A DNA stretch of 64,000 bases from Arsenicibacter rosenii. GTDB lineage: Bacteria; Bacteroidota; Bacteroidia; Cytophagales; Spirosomataceae. Positions 16,248-25,055 of the stretch are shown piece by piece. The position numbers were made by a program, and so were the translations under genes. The stretch is from the NCBI RefSeq assembly GCF_001870735.1, contig NZ_MORL01000025.1:1-64000 (forward strand), written 5' to 3'. Position 1 is the first letter of the stretch. Every line of letters begins with the position of its first letter. The notes under the pieces are model-generated. The model searched no databases and was not told the DNA's origin. It worked only from the letters and a program-made list of their open reading frames with translations.

Positions 16248-16662
16248 CTAACTCTGTTACAAATGCTTCCGGTGTTTTATCAACATAGCCATCCCAAACC
16301 TTTACTACTTTCCCGTTAGCATCCAGCAGCAACGTCAGCGGAAATTTACCCTGGGTATTATACGTTTCGGCCAGTGCTTCGTTGCGTGCGGTCTGTGCTT
16401 TGTCGAGCTGGTTCTTTTTTGAACGCGGGAAATCTGCCCGTACCAGCACCAGATGATCAGTCGCATATGCCTTGAAGGCGTCGGCCTCAAAGATGTCTTT
16501 TTTCAATTTAATGCAGGGGGCACACCAGTCTGAACCGGAAAAGTTCAGCAGAATGTACTTGTGCCCTTGCGACGCTTCGCTTTTGGCTTTCTCAAAATCA
16601 AGGTTCCAGTCAGCCGATACGTGCAGCAGGAACGCCGTCAACAAAATAGTCAGCAGTTTCAT
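16222..16662 (-). CDS. exported thioredoxin-like protein
   Basis: 146 residues with an N-terminal signal sequence (MKLLTILLTAFLLHVSADWN). The thioredoxin fold has the active site SDWCAPC (Cys47 and Cys50) and the cis-Pro region GKFPLTLLLDANGKVVKVWDGY. Such periplasmic thioredoxins reduce or isomerise disulfides of exported partners. Here the likely partners are the Cys-rich DUF4266 tail or the Rieske protein of the same operon (inference). It lies 23 bp behind the Rieske gene and overlaps apbE. Confidence 0.88.
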   Translation of the reverse strand: MKLLTILLTAFLLHVSADWNLDFEKAKSEASQGHKYILLNFSGSDWCAPCIKLKKDIFEADAFKAYATDHLVLVRADFPRSKKNQLDKAQTARNEALAETYNTQGKFPLTLLLDANGKVVKVWDGYVDKTPEAFVTELDGATRAAN

Positions 16663-16685
16663 GTGGAGTTACGTTGGTTTTCAGA

Positions 16686-17234
16686 TTAATAAACAACAAG
16701 AATTGAACCGTTAGACGCTGTTTTATAGACCGTCAGGCCTTTTGAGCCGAGGCTGTTCAGCCCTTGACCGGTCAGGGAAAAACGCGCGCCGTGAGCGGTG
16801 CAGTAAAACTCGCCGCTGCTGTAGATCACCTGTTTTTTAGGTTCGTGCGTACAGGTCTGCGTAGCCGCGACATACACCCCTGCGCTCGACAGGGCTACCA
16901 CAATGCCGCCTGACACAATGTACCCACCCACTTTTTTGAGGTTAGCACTCGATGAGGCAGTCAGGTCAATCTTCAGTTTATAGCTGGTAATCGTCGTAGG
17001 ATCTACACCGTTTGTGGTGCCGGACGACGACGTTGTCGAAGAGGTTGTCGTTGATACCGGCGACGAGGTTGTCGACGACGACGTTGAGGTTGAGGTTGGC
17101 GTTGTTGTCCCGCCTATGGTAATGGCATCTACATAGGTATCCTCTTCCCGCACACACGATGTTAGTAACGCCATCAGGGCTGCCCCCTTAAAGCCCATCG
17201 ATTTCAAAAACTCTACACGCGTCATTTGTTCCAT
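16686..17234 (-). CDS. Rieske [2Fe-2S] lipoprotein with Ser/Thr linker
   Basis: 182 residues. The N-terminus reads as a lipoprotein signal (MALLTSC, Cys27). A low-complexity Ser/Thr linker (about 43-75) leads to a Rieske domain: CTH (Cys128, His130) and, 15 residues on, CTAH (Cys145, His148), followed by GARFSLTGQG. These four residues ligate a 2Fe-2S cluster, so the protein should carry electrons outside the cytoplasmic membrane. Between the ligands lie EPKKQVIYSSGEFY. It is the first gene of the operon continuing to 13828. ATG at 17234 or 17225 is possible. Confidence 0.87.
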   Translation of the reverse strand: MEQMTRVEFLKSMGFKGAALMALLTSCVREEDTYVDAITIGGTTTPTSTSTSSSTTSSPVSTTTSSTTSSSGTTNGVDPTTITSYKLKIDLTASSSANLKKVGGYIVSGGIVVALSSAGVYVAATQTCTHEPKKQVIYSSGEFYCTAHGARFSLTGQGLNSLGSKGLTVYKTASNGSILVVY

Positions 17235-17275
17235 GATTCAATAAGACAGATTAGATCAATAGTACGATGGTTAGC

Positions 17276-17325
17276 TGCAACGGGCATCTGTCTATCATTA
17301 CGAAATATAGACACCCGACGTTGCA
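17276..17325. promoter_or_regulatory. nested dyad in the divergent region upstream of the Rieske operon
   Basis: Two stems are nested: TGCAACG (17276-17282) with CGTTGCA (17319-17325), and TGTCTAT (17289-17295) with ATAGACA (17307-17313). The minus strand also has TATATTTC here, one base off a -7 box. It could be an operator or a leader hairpin of the Rieske operon. Confidence 0.4.
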
Positions 17326-17429
17326 CGGCATTTTAACTTTTTTTTTGCTTTTCCTATGTCATTTGTCCTGCTTTTGTTTGTAAACACATCACATAATAAC
17401 TGTTCCTTAGCAGAATTGGCCGATTTCAT

Positions 17430-17437
17430 TAACTTTG
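17430..17437 (+). promoter_or_regulatory. -7 promoter box (TAnnTTTG) of the GH3 gene
   Basis: TAACTTTG is an exact -7 match. It overlaps the first in-frame ATG (17435), so translation must start further down. Confidence 0.55.
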
Positions 17438-17458
17438 GGATTCTCTATGTGTATCTGT

Positions 17459-20434
17459 ATGACCCTACGCTTCCAACGCTGGCTGGCAGTTTGCCTGCTA
17501 ACCGTCTCAACAACTGTACTTAACGCCCAGGTTACCCCCTCTTTTCTGCGTACAATTCCGAACGATAAGGCCCAACGCTGGGTCGACTCTGTTTTTAACG
17601 CCCTTACCCCCGACGAACGCATTGCCCAGCTCATCATGGTGGCCGGTTATTCCAACCGCAGCCGTGCCTATGAAGACTCACTGACGATGCTCGTACATGA
17701 TTACAAAGTCGGCGGTGTCGTGTTCTTCCAGGGTGGTCCGGTCCGGCAGGCTAAACTGAACAACCGTCTCCAGGCGATGTCGCAGGTGCCGCTCCTGATC
17801 GCCATCGACGGCGAATGGGGACTGGCGATGCGTCTGGACAGTACTGTTCGCTATCCGTACCAGATGACCCTCGGTGCGCTGCCGGCCAACCGCGAAAACC
17901 TCATCTACCAAATGGGTGCCGATATGGCCCGTCAATGCCGCCGGATGGGTATCCATGTGAATTTCGCCCCGGTAGCGGACGTCAACAACAACCCGAATAA
18001 CCCGGTAATTAATTTCCGGTCGTTCGGCGAGAATAAATACGAAGTGGCCCGCAAAGCCCTGCAATACATGCGCGGGATGCAGTCGGAAGGCTTGCTGACC
18101 AGTCTTAAACACTTCCCGGGCCACGGCGATACGGGCACCGACTCGCACTACGACCTGCCGCTGATTAACAAAAGCCGCCAGCAGCTCGATACGCTGGAAC
18201 TATACCCCTTCCGCGAGCTGATCAACGCCGGTGCTTCGGGCGTCATGGTCGCGCACCTGAGTGTTCCGGCTCTCGACCCTACCCCAAACCGCCCGTCGAC
18301 GCTTTCGCCGAACATCGTTTCCAACCTGCTCAAGAATGAGCTTGGTTTTCAGGGTCTCGTCTTTTCAGACGCCATGAACATGAAGGGATTGACGAAATAC
18401 TTCCCGTCGGGCCAGGCCGACCGCTATGGACTGGAGGCTGGTATGGACGTGCTTGAGTTCACCGAAAACGTGCCGCTGGCCATTGCCGAAGTCAGGAAAG
18501 CCATTGCCGAAGGCCGCATTACACAAGAGTCAATCGACACACGTTGCCGGAAGATGCTGCAGGCCAAAGCCTATGCCGGTCTGAACCAGTACAAGCCGGT
18601 CGTGCTCGACAACCTCGTCCGTGATCTGAACCAGCCGTTTTCAGAACTGGTCAATCGCCAGCTGACCGAAAACAGCATTACCGTGCTGAAAAATGACGGC
18701 AACCTGCTGCCGCTTCAGCAACTCGATACACTGAGAATTGCGTCGGTTTCGCTCGAAGCCGCTACCCCGACGGCCTTCCAGCAGATGCTCGGAAACTACA
18801 CGCAGGTCGATCACTTTAACATCACCAGCGGCATGGCCGATACGACGCTGACGCGCATTCGCGAGCAGCTGAAAAACTACAACCTCCTGCTGGTAGGCGT
18901 TCACCTGAACAACATCCGTCCGGGTGCGCGCTACGGGATGCAGCTCAAAACCGCTGCCCTTGTTGCCGAACTGGCCGCTACCGGCAAAGCCGTAATGACC
19001 GTTTTCGGAAACCCGTATGTGCTGGACAAACTGCCGGGTATCGAACAGGCACGGGCCGTTGTGATGCCATACCAGCTGACGAACTTTACCGAAGAATTAT
19101 CGGCACAGCTGATTTTCGGGGCATTCGGCGCGGTCGGGCATTTGCCGGTGACGGTCAATAAACAGTTTACCTACGGCCAAAGCATTCCGACGCCGTCGCT
19201 CGGCCGGTTGAAATACACAATTCCGGAAGAAGTGGGCATTTCGTCGGCCTATCTGACCGCCCGCGTTGACTCAATTGTGAACTACGCCCTTCAGCAGAAA
19301 GCCATGCCGGGCTGCGTGGTGCAGATGGCTAAAGACGGCAAAGTGATCCTGCGGAAAGCCTATGGCTCCATTACGTACGACAATACCTACGGCGTTGCGC
19401 CACGGCCCGTCCGCCTCGACGACCTGTTTGACATGGCCTCGGTAACCAAGATCAGCACATCAACCCCGGCGCTGATGAAGCTGGTGGATATGGGTAAGTT
19501 CAACGTTGACGCTACAATGGCCGAGTATATGCCGGGCTATGCAAAATCGAACAAGGCAGACATTGTCTGGCGCGATGTGCTGACGCATCAGGCGCGGCTG
19601 AAAGCATGGATTCCGTTCTGGCGCGAAACCGTTAATCCCGACGGTACGTTTAAACCAAAAACCCTGGACGACGAAAAAAGCCGCCGCTACCCGATTGCCG
19701 TCACCGACAGTCTGTTCGAGTACCGTAAGTATCCGGAGCACATCTACGACGAAATCCGCGACTCGCCGCTGAACGCCAAAAAAGAATATATCTACAGTGA
19801 TCTGTCGTTCTACCTCTACCCGAAAATCGTGAAGCGCCAGACCGGGATTGATTTCGAAGACTTTATTAAAGACACGTTCTACCGCCCGCTGGGCGCCACG
19901 ACGCTGACCTTCAATCCGCGCCGGTTCTATGCCCTCGACCGCATTGTACCAACCGAATACGATTCGCTGTTCCGCAAGTCGCTGATCTGGGGGCGCGTAC
20001 ACGATGAGGGAGCCGCCATGCTGGACGGTTTATCGGGCCATGCCGGTTTGTTCGGATCGGCAAATGACCTGATGAAACTGGTTGAGATGTACCGCCGGAA
20101 GGGTAATTACGGCGGCGAGCAGTTCCTGAGCGCCGATGTGGTGACGCAGTTTACGCGCTACCAGTTCCCTGAGCAAGGCAGCCGCCGTGGCCTTGGTTTC
20201 GATAAGCCAACTTTCCGGTTCAGCGGTAATGCGCCTCGGTCAGCCAGTCCGTCGAGCTACGGCCATTCTGGCTTCACAGGTACATTCACCTGGATTGACC
20301 CGGATTACGGTATCAGCTACGTCTTCCTGTCGAACCGCGTCTATCCGACCCGTAACAACAATAAAATCAGCGAGCTGAATGTCCGTACCAATGTGGTCGA
20401 AGCCTTGTATCAGGGCATTAAGCGGGGAATTTAG
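17459..20434 (+). CDS. GH3 beta-N-acetylglucosaminidase / beta-lactamase-family serine hydrolase fusion
   Basis: 991 residues from the ATG at 17459 (MTLRFQRWLAVCLLTVSTTV, signal peptide to NAQ). The earlier ATG at 17435 lies in the -7 box. The N-terminal half is a glycoside hydrolase family 3 domain with the NagZ signature KHFPGHGDTGTDSHYDLP (about 217) and nucleophile Asp in VFSDAMNMKG (about 303), followed by the GH3 C-terminal domain. The second half (about 600-990) is a class C beta-lactamase/DD-peptidase-like domain: SxxK in MASVTKIS (about 660), YSDLSFY and GHSGFTGT. The pair suggests peptidoglycan recycling or remodelling outside the cytoplasm. This fusion recurs in Bacteroidota. A word-repeat hairpin follows the stop. 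Confidence 0.92.
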   Translation: MTLRFQRWLAVCLLTVSTTVLNAQVTPSFLRTIPNDKAQRWVDSVFNALTPDERIAQLIMVAGYSNRSRAYEDSLTMLVHDYKVGGVVFFQGGPVRQAKLNNRLQAMSQVPLLIAIDGEWGLAMRLDSTVRYPYQMTLGALPANRENLIYQMGADMARQCRRMGIHVNFAPVADVNNNPNNPVINFRSFGENKYEVARKALQYMRGMQSEGLLTSLKHFPGHGDTGTDSHYDLPLINKSRQQLDTLELYPFRELINAGASGVMVAHLSVPALDPTPNRPSTLSPNIVSNLLKNELGFQGLVFSDAMNMKGLTKYFPSGQADRYGLEAGMDVLEFTENVPLAIAEVRKAIAEGRITQESIDTRCRKMLQAKAYAGLNQYKPVVLDNLVRDLNQPFSELVNRQLTENSITVLKNDGNLLPLQQLDTLRIASVSLEAATPTAFQQMLGNYTQVDHFNITSGMADTTLTRIREQLKNYNLLLVGVHLNNIRPGARYGMQLKTAALVAELAATGKAVMTVFGNPYVLDKLPGIEQARAVVMPYQLTNFTEELSAQLIFGAFGAVGHLPVTVNKQFTYGQSIPTPSLGRLKYTIPEEVGISSAYLTARVDSIVNYALQQKAMPGCVVQMAKDGKVILRKAYGSITYDNTYGVAPRPVRLDDLFDMASVTKISTSTPALMKLVDMGKFNVDATMAEYMPGYAKSNKADIVWRDVLTHQARLKAWIPFWRETVNPDGTFKPKTLDDEKSRRYPIAVTDSLFEYRKYPEHIYDEIRDSPLNAKKEYIYSDLSFYLYPKIVKRQTGIDFEDFIKDTFYRPLGATTLTFNPRRFYALDRIVPTEYDSLFRKSLIWGRVHDEGAAMLDGLSGHAGLFGSANDLMKLVEMYRRKGNYGGEQFLSADVVTQFTRYQFPEQGSRRGLGFDKPTFRFSGNAPRSASPSSYGHSGFTGTFTWIDPDYGISYVFLSNRVYPTRNNNKISELNVRTNVVEALYQGIKRGI

Positions 20435-20438
20435 AGAC

Positions 20439-20513
20439 TAATGTAAAATGGATAATGTGTAATGTCCGGAACTCTTCCCGCATTATTCATTAGACATTGT
20501 CCAGTTTACATTA
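20439..20513. repeat. imperfect inverted repeat of AATGT words between GH3 and DinB genes
   Basis: Arms 20439-20464 and 20488-20513 pair over 26 bp with three mismatches and a 23-nt loop. The arm itself is made of repeated TAATGT/AATG words. It starts 4 nt after the GH3 stop and ends 11 nt before the DinB ATG, filling the gap. Confidence 0.8.
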
Positions 20514-20524
20514 CCCAAAAAAAT

Positions 20525-20983
20525 ATGAAAAACGTAATTCTGAATCTGATGGCCTATGAGTACTGGGCGAATCAGCGGGTAATCGGGGTTCTGGAAACCA
20601 CCGGCAATCCGCCGGAAAAAGCAGTTACGCTCATGGCACATATCCTGGGCGCACAGGATGTCTGGTTTAACCGCATGACAAACAACCCCGAACCGGGTGT
20701 ATCGTGGCCGCAGACGCCCGTTACGTCGCTGCGGCACCTGGCCGAAAAGTACTATACGAATTATACAAACTGGCTGGTTAACCTGACCAACGAAGAGCTG
20801 ATTACTGTCGTTACGTACCGGAATCTGCAAGGCGATGGTCCGTTTCAGAATACCATGCAGGACATTCTGCTGCACCTGGGCAACCACTCAGCCTACCATC
20901 GCGGACAGGTAATTCAACTGCTGAAAACCGTCCGCGATGACGTGCCCGCCACCGATTACATCGTCTGGAAACGAGAAGTATAG
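20525..20983 (+). CDS. DinB/YfiT-like metal-dependent protein
   Basis: 152 residues in the DinB four-helix-bundle pattern: NLMAYEYWANQRVIGVLE, MAHILGAQDVWFNRM (first His), then HLGNHSAYHRGQVIQLLK with the two further metal-ligand histidines. Family members include bacillithiol S-transferases and damage-inducible proteins; which activity applies here is unknown. The frame opens at 20462 inside the inverted repeat, but the ATG at 20525 (MKNVILNLMAYEYWAN) matches the family start. It ends 96 bp before the oxidoreductase operon. Confidence 0.88.
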   Translation: MKNVILNLMAYEYWANQRVIGVLETTGNPPEKAVTLMAHILGAQDVWFNRMTNNPEPGVSWPQTPVTSLRHLAEKYYTNYTNWLVNLTNEELITVVTYRNLQGDGPFQNTMQDILLHLGNHSAYHRGQVIQLLKTVRDDVPATDYIVWKREV

Positions 20984-21037
20984 CCCTGTTCAGAGACTAC
21001 ACTCACCGCCTGAATAACATTTAAAAACATCTCCGGA

Positions 21038-21076
21038 AGTCCGCTGTTTTGTGTTTATCTACAAAAACAGTGGACT
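21038..21076 (+). terminator. hairpin ending 3 nt before the paoA-like ATG
   Basis: AGTCCGCTGTTTT (21038-21050) pairs with AAAACAGTGGACT (21064-21076) over 13 bp with one G-U. It is followed by TTT and then the ATG at 21080. It may be the DinB terminator or a structure that controls translation of the next gene. Confidence 0.55.
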
Positions 21077-21079
21077 TTT

Positions 21080-21625
21080 ATGCAAACGACACTTCCCAAA
21101 CAACCGGTTACGCGTCCGGCCCCCCGACTGGTTCCCACACAGCCTGTCACGCTGACGATCAACGGGACGCCGCATCAGCTTCAGCTGGCGCCCTGGACAT
21201 CGCTGCTGGATGCGCTGCGCGAGTATGCGCACCTGACCGGCACCAAAAAAGGATGCGATCATGGTCAGTGCGGCGCCTGTACGGTGCTCGTCAACGGTAA
21301 ACGCATTAACTCGTGCCTGACGCTGGCCGTCATGAAAGAGGGCGATGATATTCAGACGATCGAAGGCCTGGCCACCGGCGATCCGGCCAATCCGGAAAGC
21401 CTGCACCCGATGCAGCGCGCCTTTATCGAACACGATGCCTATCAGTGCGGCTACTGCACACCAGGACAAATCTGCTCGGCTGTCGGACTGATGAACGAAG
21501 GCCATGCAAAATCCAGATCCGATATACAGGAACTCATGAGCGGCAACATCTGCCGGTGCGGTGCCTATCCGCACATCACGGATGCGATTCAGGAGGTCAT
21601 GCAGCAAACCCCTAAAAACGCATAG
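21080..21625 (+). CDS. paoA: aldehyde oxidoreductase, [2Fe-2S] subunit (PaoA/YagT-like)
   Basis: 181 residues of the xanthine-oxidase family small subunit. The plant-type ferredoxin domain has KKGCDHGQCGACTVLVNGKR plus a later Cys in NSCLTL for one cluster. The all-helical second domain has YQCGYCTPGQICSA and GNICRCGAYP for the second cluster. It passes electrons from the molybdenum site to the FAD subunit. Unlike E. coli PaoA, no twin-arginine signal is visible (the N-terminus is Pro-rich), so a cytoplasmic enzyme is likely. It is first of three genes, 3 bp before the FAD subunit. A hairpin abuts the ATG. Confidence 0.9.
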   Translation: MQTTLPKQPVTRPAPRLVPTQPVTLTINGTPHQLQLAPWTSLLDALREYAHLTGTKKGCDHGQCGACTVLVNGKRINSCLTLAVMKEGDDIQTIEGLATGDPANPESLHPMQRAFIEHDAYQCGYCTPGQICSAVGLMNEGHAKSRSDIQELMSGNICRCGAYPHITDAIQEVMQQTPKNA

Positions 21626-21628
21626 CCC

Positions 21629-22672
21629 ATGAACAGCTTCTCCTATAGCCGCCCCGATGACGTAAACGCTGCGGTCGGCGAGATTTCGGAACAAACACAG
21701 GCAAAATTCATCGCCGGCGGTACCAATCTGCTTGACCTGATGAAGGAAAATGTCGAACATCCGCAACACCTGGTCGATATTAACCATCTGCCACTAGGCT
21801 TCATTGACGAACTGCCGGAAGGCGGTCTGCGCCTGGGGGCCCTGGTCACCAATGCCGACACAGCCTACCACGAGCTGGTACAAAAAAACTATCCGCTACT
21901 GTCGATGGCGATTCTGGCCGGTGCGTCTCCGCAACTCCGGAACATGGCCACAAACGGCGGCAACCTTTTTCAGCGGACCCGCTGCTATTATTTTTACGAT
22001 ACCGCAACAGCCTGTAATAAGCGGGAGCCCGGCTCGGGCTGCGGCGCACTAACCGGCTATAACCGCATTCATGCCATTCTGGGCACGGCTTCATCAGGCA
22101 ATACGCCTCAGTGCATTGCTACTCACCCGTCGGACATGTGCGTAGCACTCCGGGCCCTCGATGCCGTAGTGCGGGTATCAGGCCCGAACGGAGACCGGAC
22201 GATACCGATTGCCGATTTTCACCGCCTGCCCGGCGACGAGCCCGAACGGGATAACACCATCGAACCGGGCGAACTGGTGACGGCCATTGACCTGCCGGCA
22301 GAGCACTTCAATACCCATTACACCTATCTGAAACTCCGTGACCGGGCGTCCTATGCCTTTGCGCTGGTTTCGGTGGCAGTGGCGCTGCGTCTTGACGAGG
22401 GCGGGCAGATTGCAGAAGCCCGCATTGCGCTGGGCGGCGTGGCCCACAAACCGTGGCGAAATCCGGCCGCCGAAGCGCTGCTGACCGGCAAAGCCGCCGA
22501 TACAACGCTGTTCCGGCAGGTCGCTGAGCAATTGCTCGACGGTGCGCAGGGTTACGGCAACAATACCTTCAAGATTGAGCTGGCCAAACGGGCGATTGTC
22601 CGGGCGCTGGATATGGCCTATGCAGGTTCGACACAGGCGGGCGACGCCTATAAACAGGAAGACATCTTATGA
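21629..22672 (+). CDS. paoB: aldehyde oxidoreductase, FAD subunit with extra [4Fe-4S] loop (PaoB/YagS-like)
   Basis: 347 residues. The FAD-binding PCMH domain has KFIAGGTNLLDLMKE and the ATNGGNLFQRTRC loop. The Cys-rich insertion RCYYFYDTATACNKREPGSG then CGALTGYNR, and a following Cys in PQCIATHPSD, match the PaoB-type 4Fe-4S site that ordinary xanthine dehydrogenases lack. The C-terminal CO-dehydrogenase flavoprotein domain has LKLRDRASYAFALVSVAVAL. The subunit reoxidises the enzyme, probably toward oxygen or a cytoplasmic acceptor. The stop overlaps the next start by 4 bp. Confidence 0.9.
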   Translation: MNSFSYSRPDDVNAAVGEISEQTQAKFIAGGTNLLDLMKENVEHPQHLVDINHLPLGFIDELPEGGLRLGALVTNADTAYHELVQKNYPLLSMAILAGASPQLRNMATNGGNLFQRTRCYYFYDTATACNKREPGSGCGALTGYNRIHAILGTASSGNTPQCIATHPSDMCVALRALDAVVRVSGPNGDRTIPIADFHRLPGDEPERDNTIEPGELVTAIDLPAEHFNTHYTYLKLRDRASYAFALVSVAVALRLDEGGQIAEARIALGGVAHKPWRNPAAEALLTGKAADTTLFRQVAEQLLDGAQGYGNNTFKIELAKRAIVRALDMAYAGSTQAGDAYKQEDIL

Positions 22673-24900
22673 GCAACTACATTGGAAAACCCCTCAGCCG
22701 TGTCGATGGCGTGGCGAAGGTAACCGGTAAGGCAAAATATGCCGCCGAGTTCGATGCGCCCGATCTGACCTATGGCTACGTGGTATCAAGTACAATTACA
22801 AAAGGCCGGATTACGCATATCGAGACCAGCGAAGCCCTGAGCTTGCCCGGCGTTTTGTCGGTTATAACCCACGAAAACCGCCCGAAAATCGCGTGGCTCG
22901 ACATGAGTTACAAGGACCAGGACGCCCCTCCCGGTTCGCCGTTCCGGCCGTTGCGCGACAATAAAATCAGTTACAGCGGTCAGCCGATTGCACTGGTCGT
23001 TGCCGAAACGTTTGAACTGGCACGCTATGCGGCGTCACTGATCCGGGTCGATTACCGCGAAGCGCCCCATGAAACCAACCTCGACACCAACCTGCATCGG
23101 GCCCGTAAGCCTAAATCAGGGCTGGCCAGCCTGCTGAAGCCACCACCGCCAAAGCCGCGCGGGAATTTTGATGAGGTATATGCGGCCTCACCGGCGAAAG
23201 TAGAAGGCCGTTACAGCCATTCGCCGGAACACCATAATCCGATGGAGATGTTTGCGAGTACGGTGGTCTATGAAAAAGACGGTAAGCTGACGATCTACGA
23301 CAAAACGCAGGGTGCTCAGAACAGCCAGTTGTATGTCACACAGGCCTTTAACATGTCGTTCAGCGATGTACGGGTTATCTCGCCTTTTGTCGGTGGTGCC
23401 TTTGGGTCGGGACTGCGGCCACAGTATCAGCTGTTTCTGGCGGTCATGGCCGCCCGCGAACTGAAGCGGTCGGTGCGGGTTACGCTCACCCGTCAGCAAA
23501 TGTTTACGTTCGGGCACCGGCCGGCCACAATCCAGAACATTGCCCTCGGAGCGGACAGCAATGGGAAAATTAACGCCATTTACCACGATGCGGTCGGTGA
23601 AACGTCGCAGTTTGAAGACTATACGGAAATTGTCCCGACCTGGTCGCCGATGATTTATCCGGCGGAGAACGTAACGCTTGACTACAAGATTGTACCGCTC
23701 GACGTTTTTACGCCCCTCGACATGCGCGCGCCAGGTGGCGTTACGGGCGTACCGGCCATCGAAACGGCGATTGATGAAATGGCCTACGAACTGGGCATTG
23801 ATCCGCTTGAACTCCGGCTCATCAATTATTCGGACCGCAATATGGCCGAAGACAAACCCTTCTCCAGCAAGGAGTTGCGCGAGTGTTTCCGGCAGGGAGC
23901 CGAGCGCTTCGGCTGGGCGAAGCGGAACCCAAAACCGGGATCAATGCGCGACGGTCACAATCTGATTGGCTGGGGCATGAGTACCGGTATGTGGGAAGCC
24001 AACCAGATGCCTGCCCGCGCCGAAGCCGTACTGACCGTTAACGGCAAACTGCGGGTTACCTCGGCAACGGCCGACATTGGCACCGGAACCTATACCATCA
24101 TGACGCAGATTGCGGCCGATACGCTGGGGATGCCGATGGAGGATGTCCTCTTTAAACTTGGCGACAGCGACATGCCGCTCGCTCCGATCGAAGGGGGTTC
24201 CTGGACAGCCGCGACGGTCGGTTCGGCGGTCAAGGTCGTGTGTGAAGAACTGGGCAGGAAGTTGTTTAAACTGGCGCAGAAAATTCCGGGGTCACCATTG
24301 GCCAAAGCGAAGTGGGACGACGTAGAGTTTGTTGACAAGCACATCCGGCTGAAACAGAATCCGGCCGCTGCGGTCTCCCTGCAACAGGCGGTGGACCAAA
24401 ACGGCGGTGCGGCCGTCTGGCAGAAATCAACTTCTCTGCCCGCCATGATGAAGCAGAAAAACTATTCACGGGCAGCGCATTCGGCGGTATTCGTGGAGGT
24501 AATGGTAGATGAAGATCTGGGCACCATTCGCGTCACGCGGGCAGTAAGTGCCATTGCGGGCGGTAAAATCCTGAACCCGAAAACCGCCCGCTCCCAGATT
24601 ATCGGCGGCATGGTCTGGGGCATCAGCAAGGCACTGGAAGAAGAATCGGTGATGGATCACACCATCGGCCGGTTTATGAACCATAGCCTTGCCGAGTACC
24701 ATGTGCCGGTCAACGCCGACATTCACGACCTGGACGTGATTTTTGTGGAAGAGCACGATGATATTGTGAATCCGCTCGGAGTGAAGGGCTTAGGCGAAAT
24801 CGGGATCGTAGGGATGCCGGCCGCCATTGCCAATGCGGTCTTCCACGCTACCGGCAAACGCATCCGCGAACTGCCGATCACGCTGGATAAAATACTATGA
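22669..24900 (+). CDS. paoC: aldehyde oxidoreductase, molybdopterin-binding subunit (PaoC/YagR-like)
   Basis: 743 residues. It starts IGKPLSRVDGVAKVTGKAKY, as in the family. Mo-cofactor contacts are visible in SPFVGGAFGSGLRPQY, FTPLDMRAPGGVTGVPAIET and GGSWTAATVGSAVKV. The catalytic glutamate is in VKGLGEIGIVGMPAAIANAV near the C-terminus. PaoABC-type enzymes oxidise aromatic and other aldehydes to acids using a molybdopterin-cytosine-dinucleotide cofactor. The maturation factor (PaoD/XdhC-like) is not in the window. It is translationally coupled to paoB. The stop runs straight into the repeat at 24898-25055. Confidence 0.92.
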   Translation: MSNYIGKPLSRVDGVAKVTGKAKYAAEFDAPDLTYGYVVSSTITKGRITHIETSEALSLPGVLSVITHENRPKIAWLDMSYKDQDAPPGSPFRPLRDNKISYSGQPIALVVAETFELARYAASLIRVDYREAPHETNLDTNLHRARKPKSGLASLLKPPPPKPRGNFDEVYAASPAKVEGRYSHSPEHHNPMEMFASTVVYEKDGKLTIYDKTQGAQNSQLYVTQAFNMSFSDVRVISPFVGGAFGSGLRPQYQLFLAVMAARELKRSVRVTLTRQQMFTFGHRPATIQNIALGADSNGKINAIYHDAVGETSQFEDYTEIVPTWSPMIYPAENVTLDYKIVPLDVFTPLDMRAPGGVTGVPAIETAIDEMAYELGIDPLELRLINYSDRNMAEDKPFSSKELRECFRQGAERFGWAKRNPKPGSMRDGHNLIGWGMSTGMWEANQMPARAEAVLTVNGKLRVTSATADIGTGTYTIMTQIAADTLGMPMEDVLFKLGDSDMPLAPIEGGSWTAATVGSAVKVVCEELGRKLFKLAQKIPGSPLAKAKWDDVEFVDKHIRLKQNPAAAVSLQQAVDQNGGAAVWQKSTSLPAMMKQKNYSRAAHSAVFVEVMVDEDLGTIRVTRAVSAIAGGKILNPKTARSQIIGGMVWGISKALEEESVMDHTIGRFMNHSLAEYHVPVNADIHDLDVIFVEEHDDIVNPLGVKGLGEIGIVGMPAAIANAVFHATGKRIRELPITLDKIL

Positions 24901-25055
24901 CGACTATGATTAGTGTGATTGAATGACGACTATGATTAATGTGATTAAATGATGACTATGATTAAAACGATTTCTATCATTATTATTTTTTAATCATAGT
25001 CATCATTCAATCATTCCAATCCTGAGTCCATCATTCAATCATACTAATCATAGTC
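24898..25055. repeat. nested word-repeat inverted array filling a convergent gap
   Basis: The left half carries about three 26-bp direct units containing GACTATGATTA, and the right half carries the inverse. Outer arms 24902-24926 and 25031-25055 pair over 25 bp with one mismatch. Inner arms 24950-24967 and 24988-25005 pair perfectly over 18 bp. The array covers everything between the paoC stop and the kinase stop and could act as a two-way terminator. Confidence 0.9.
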
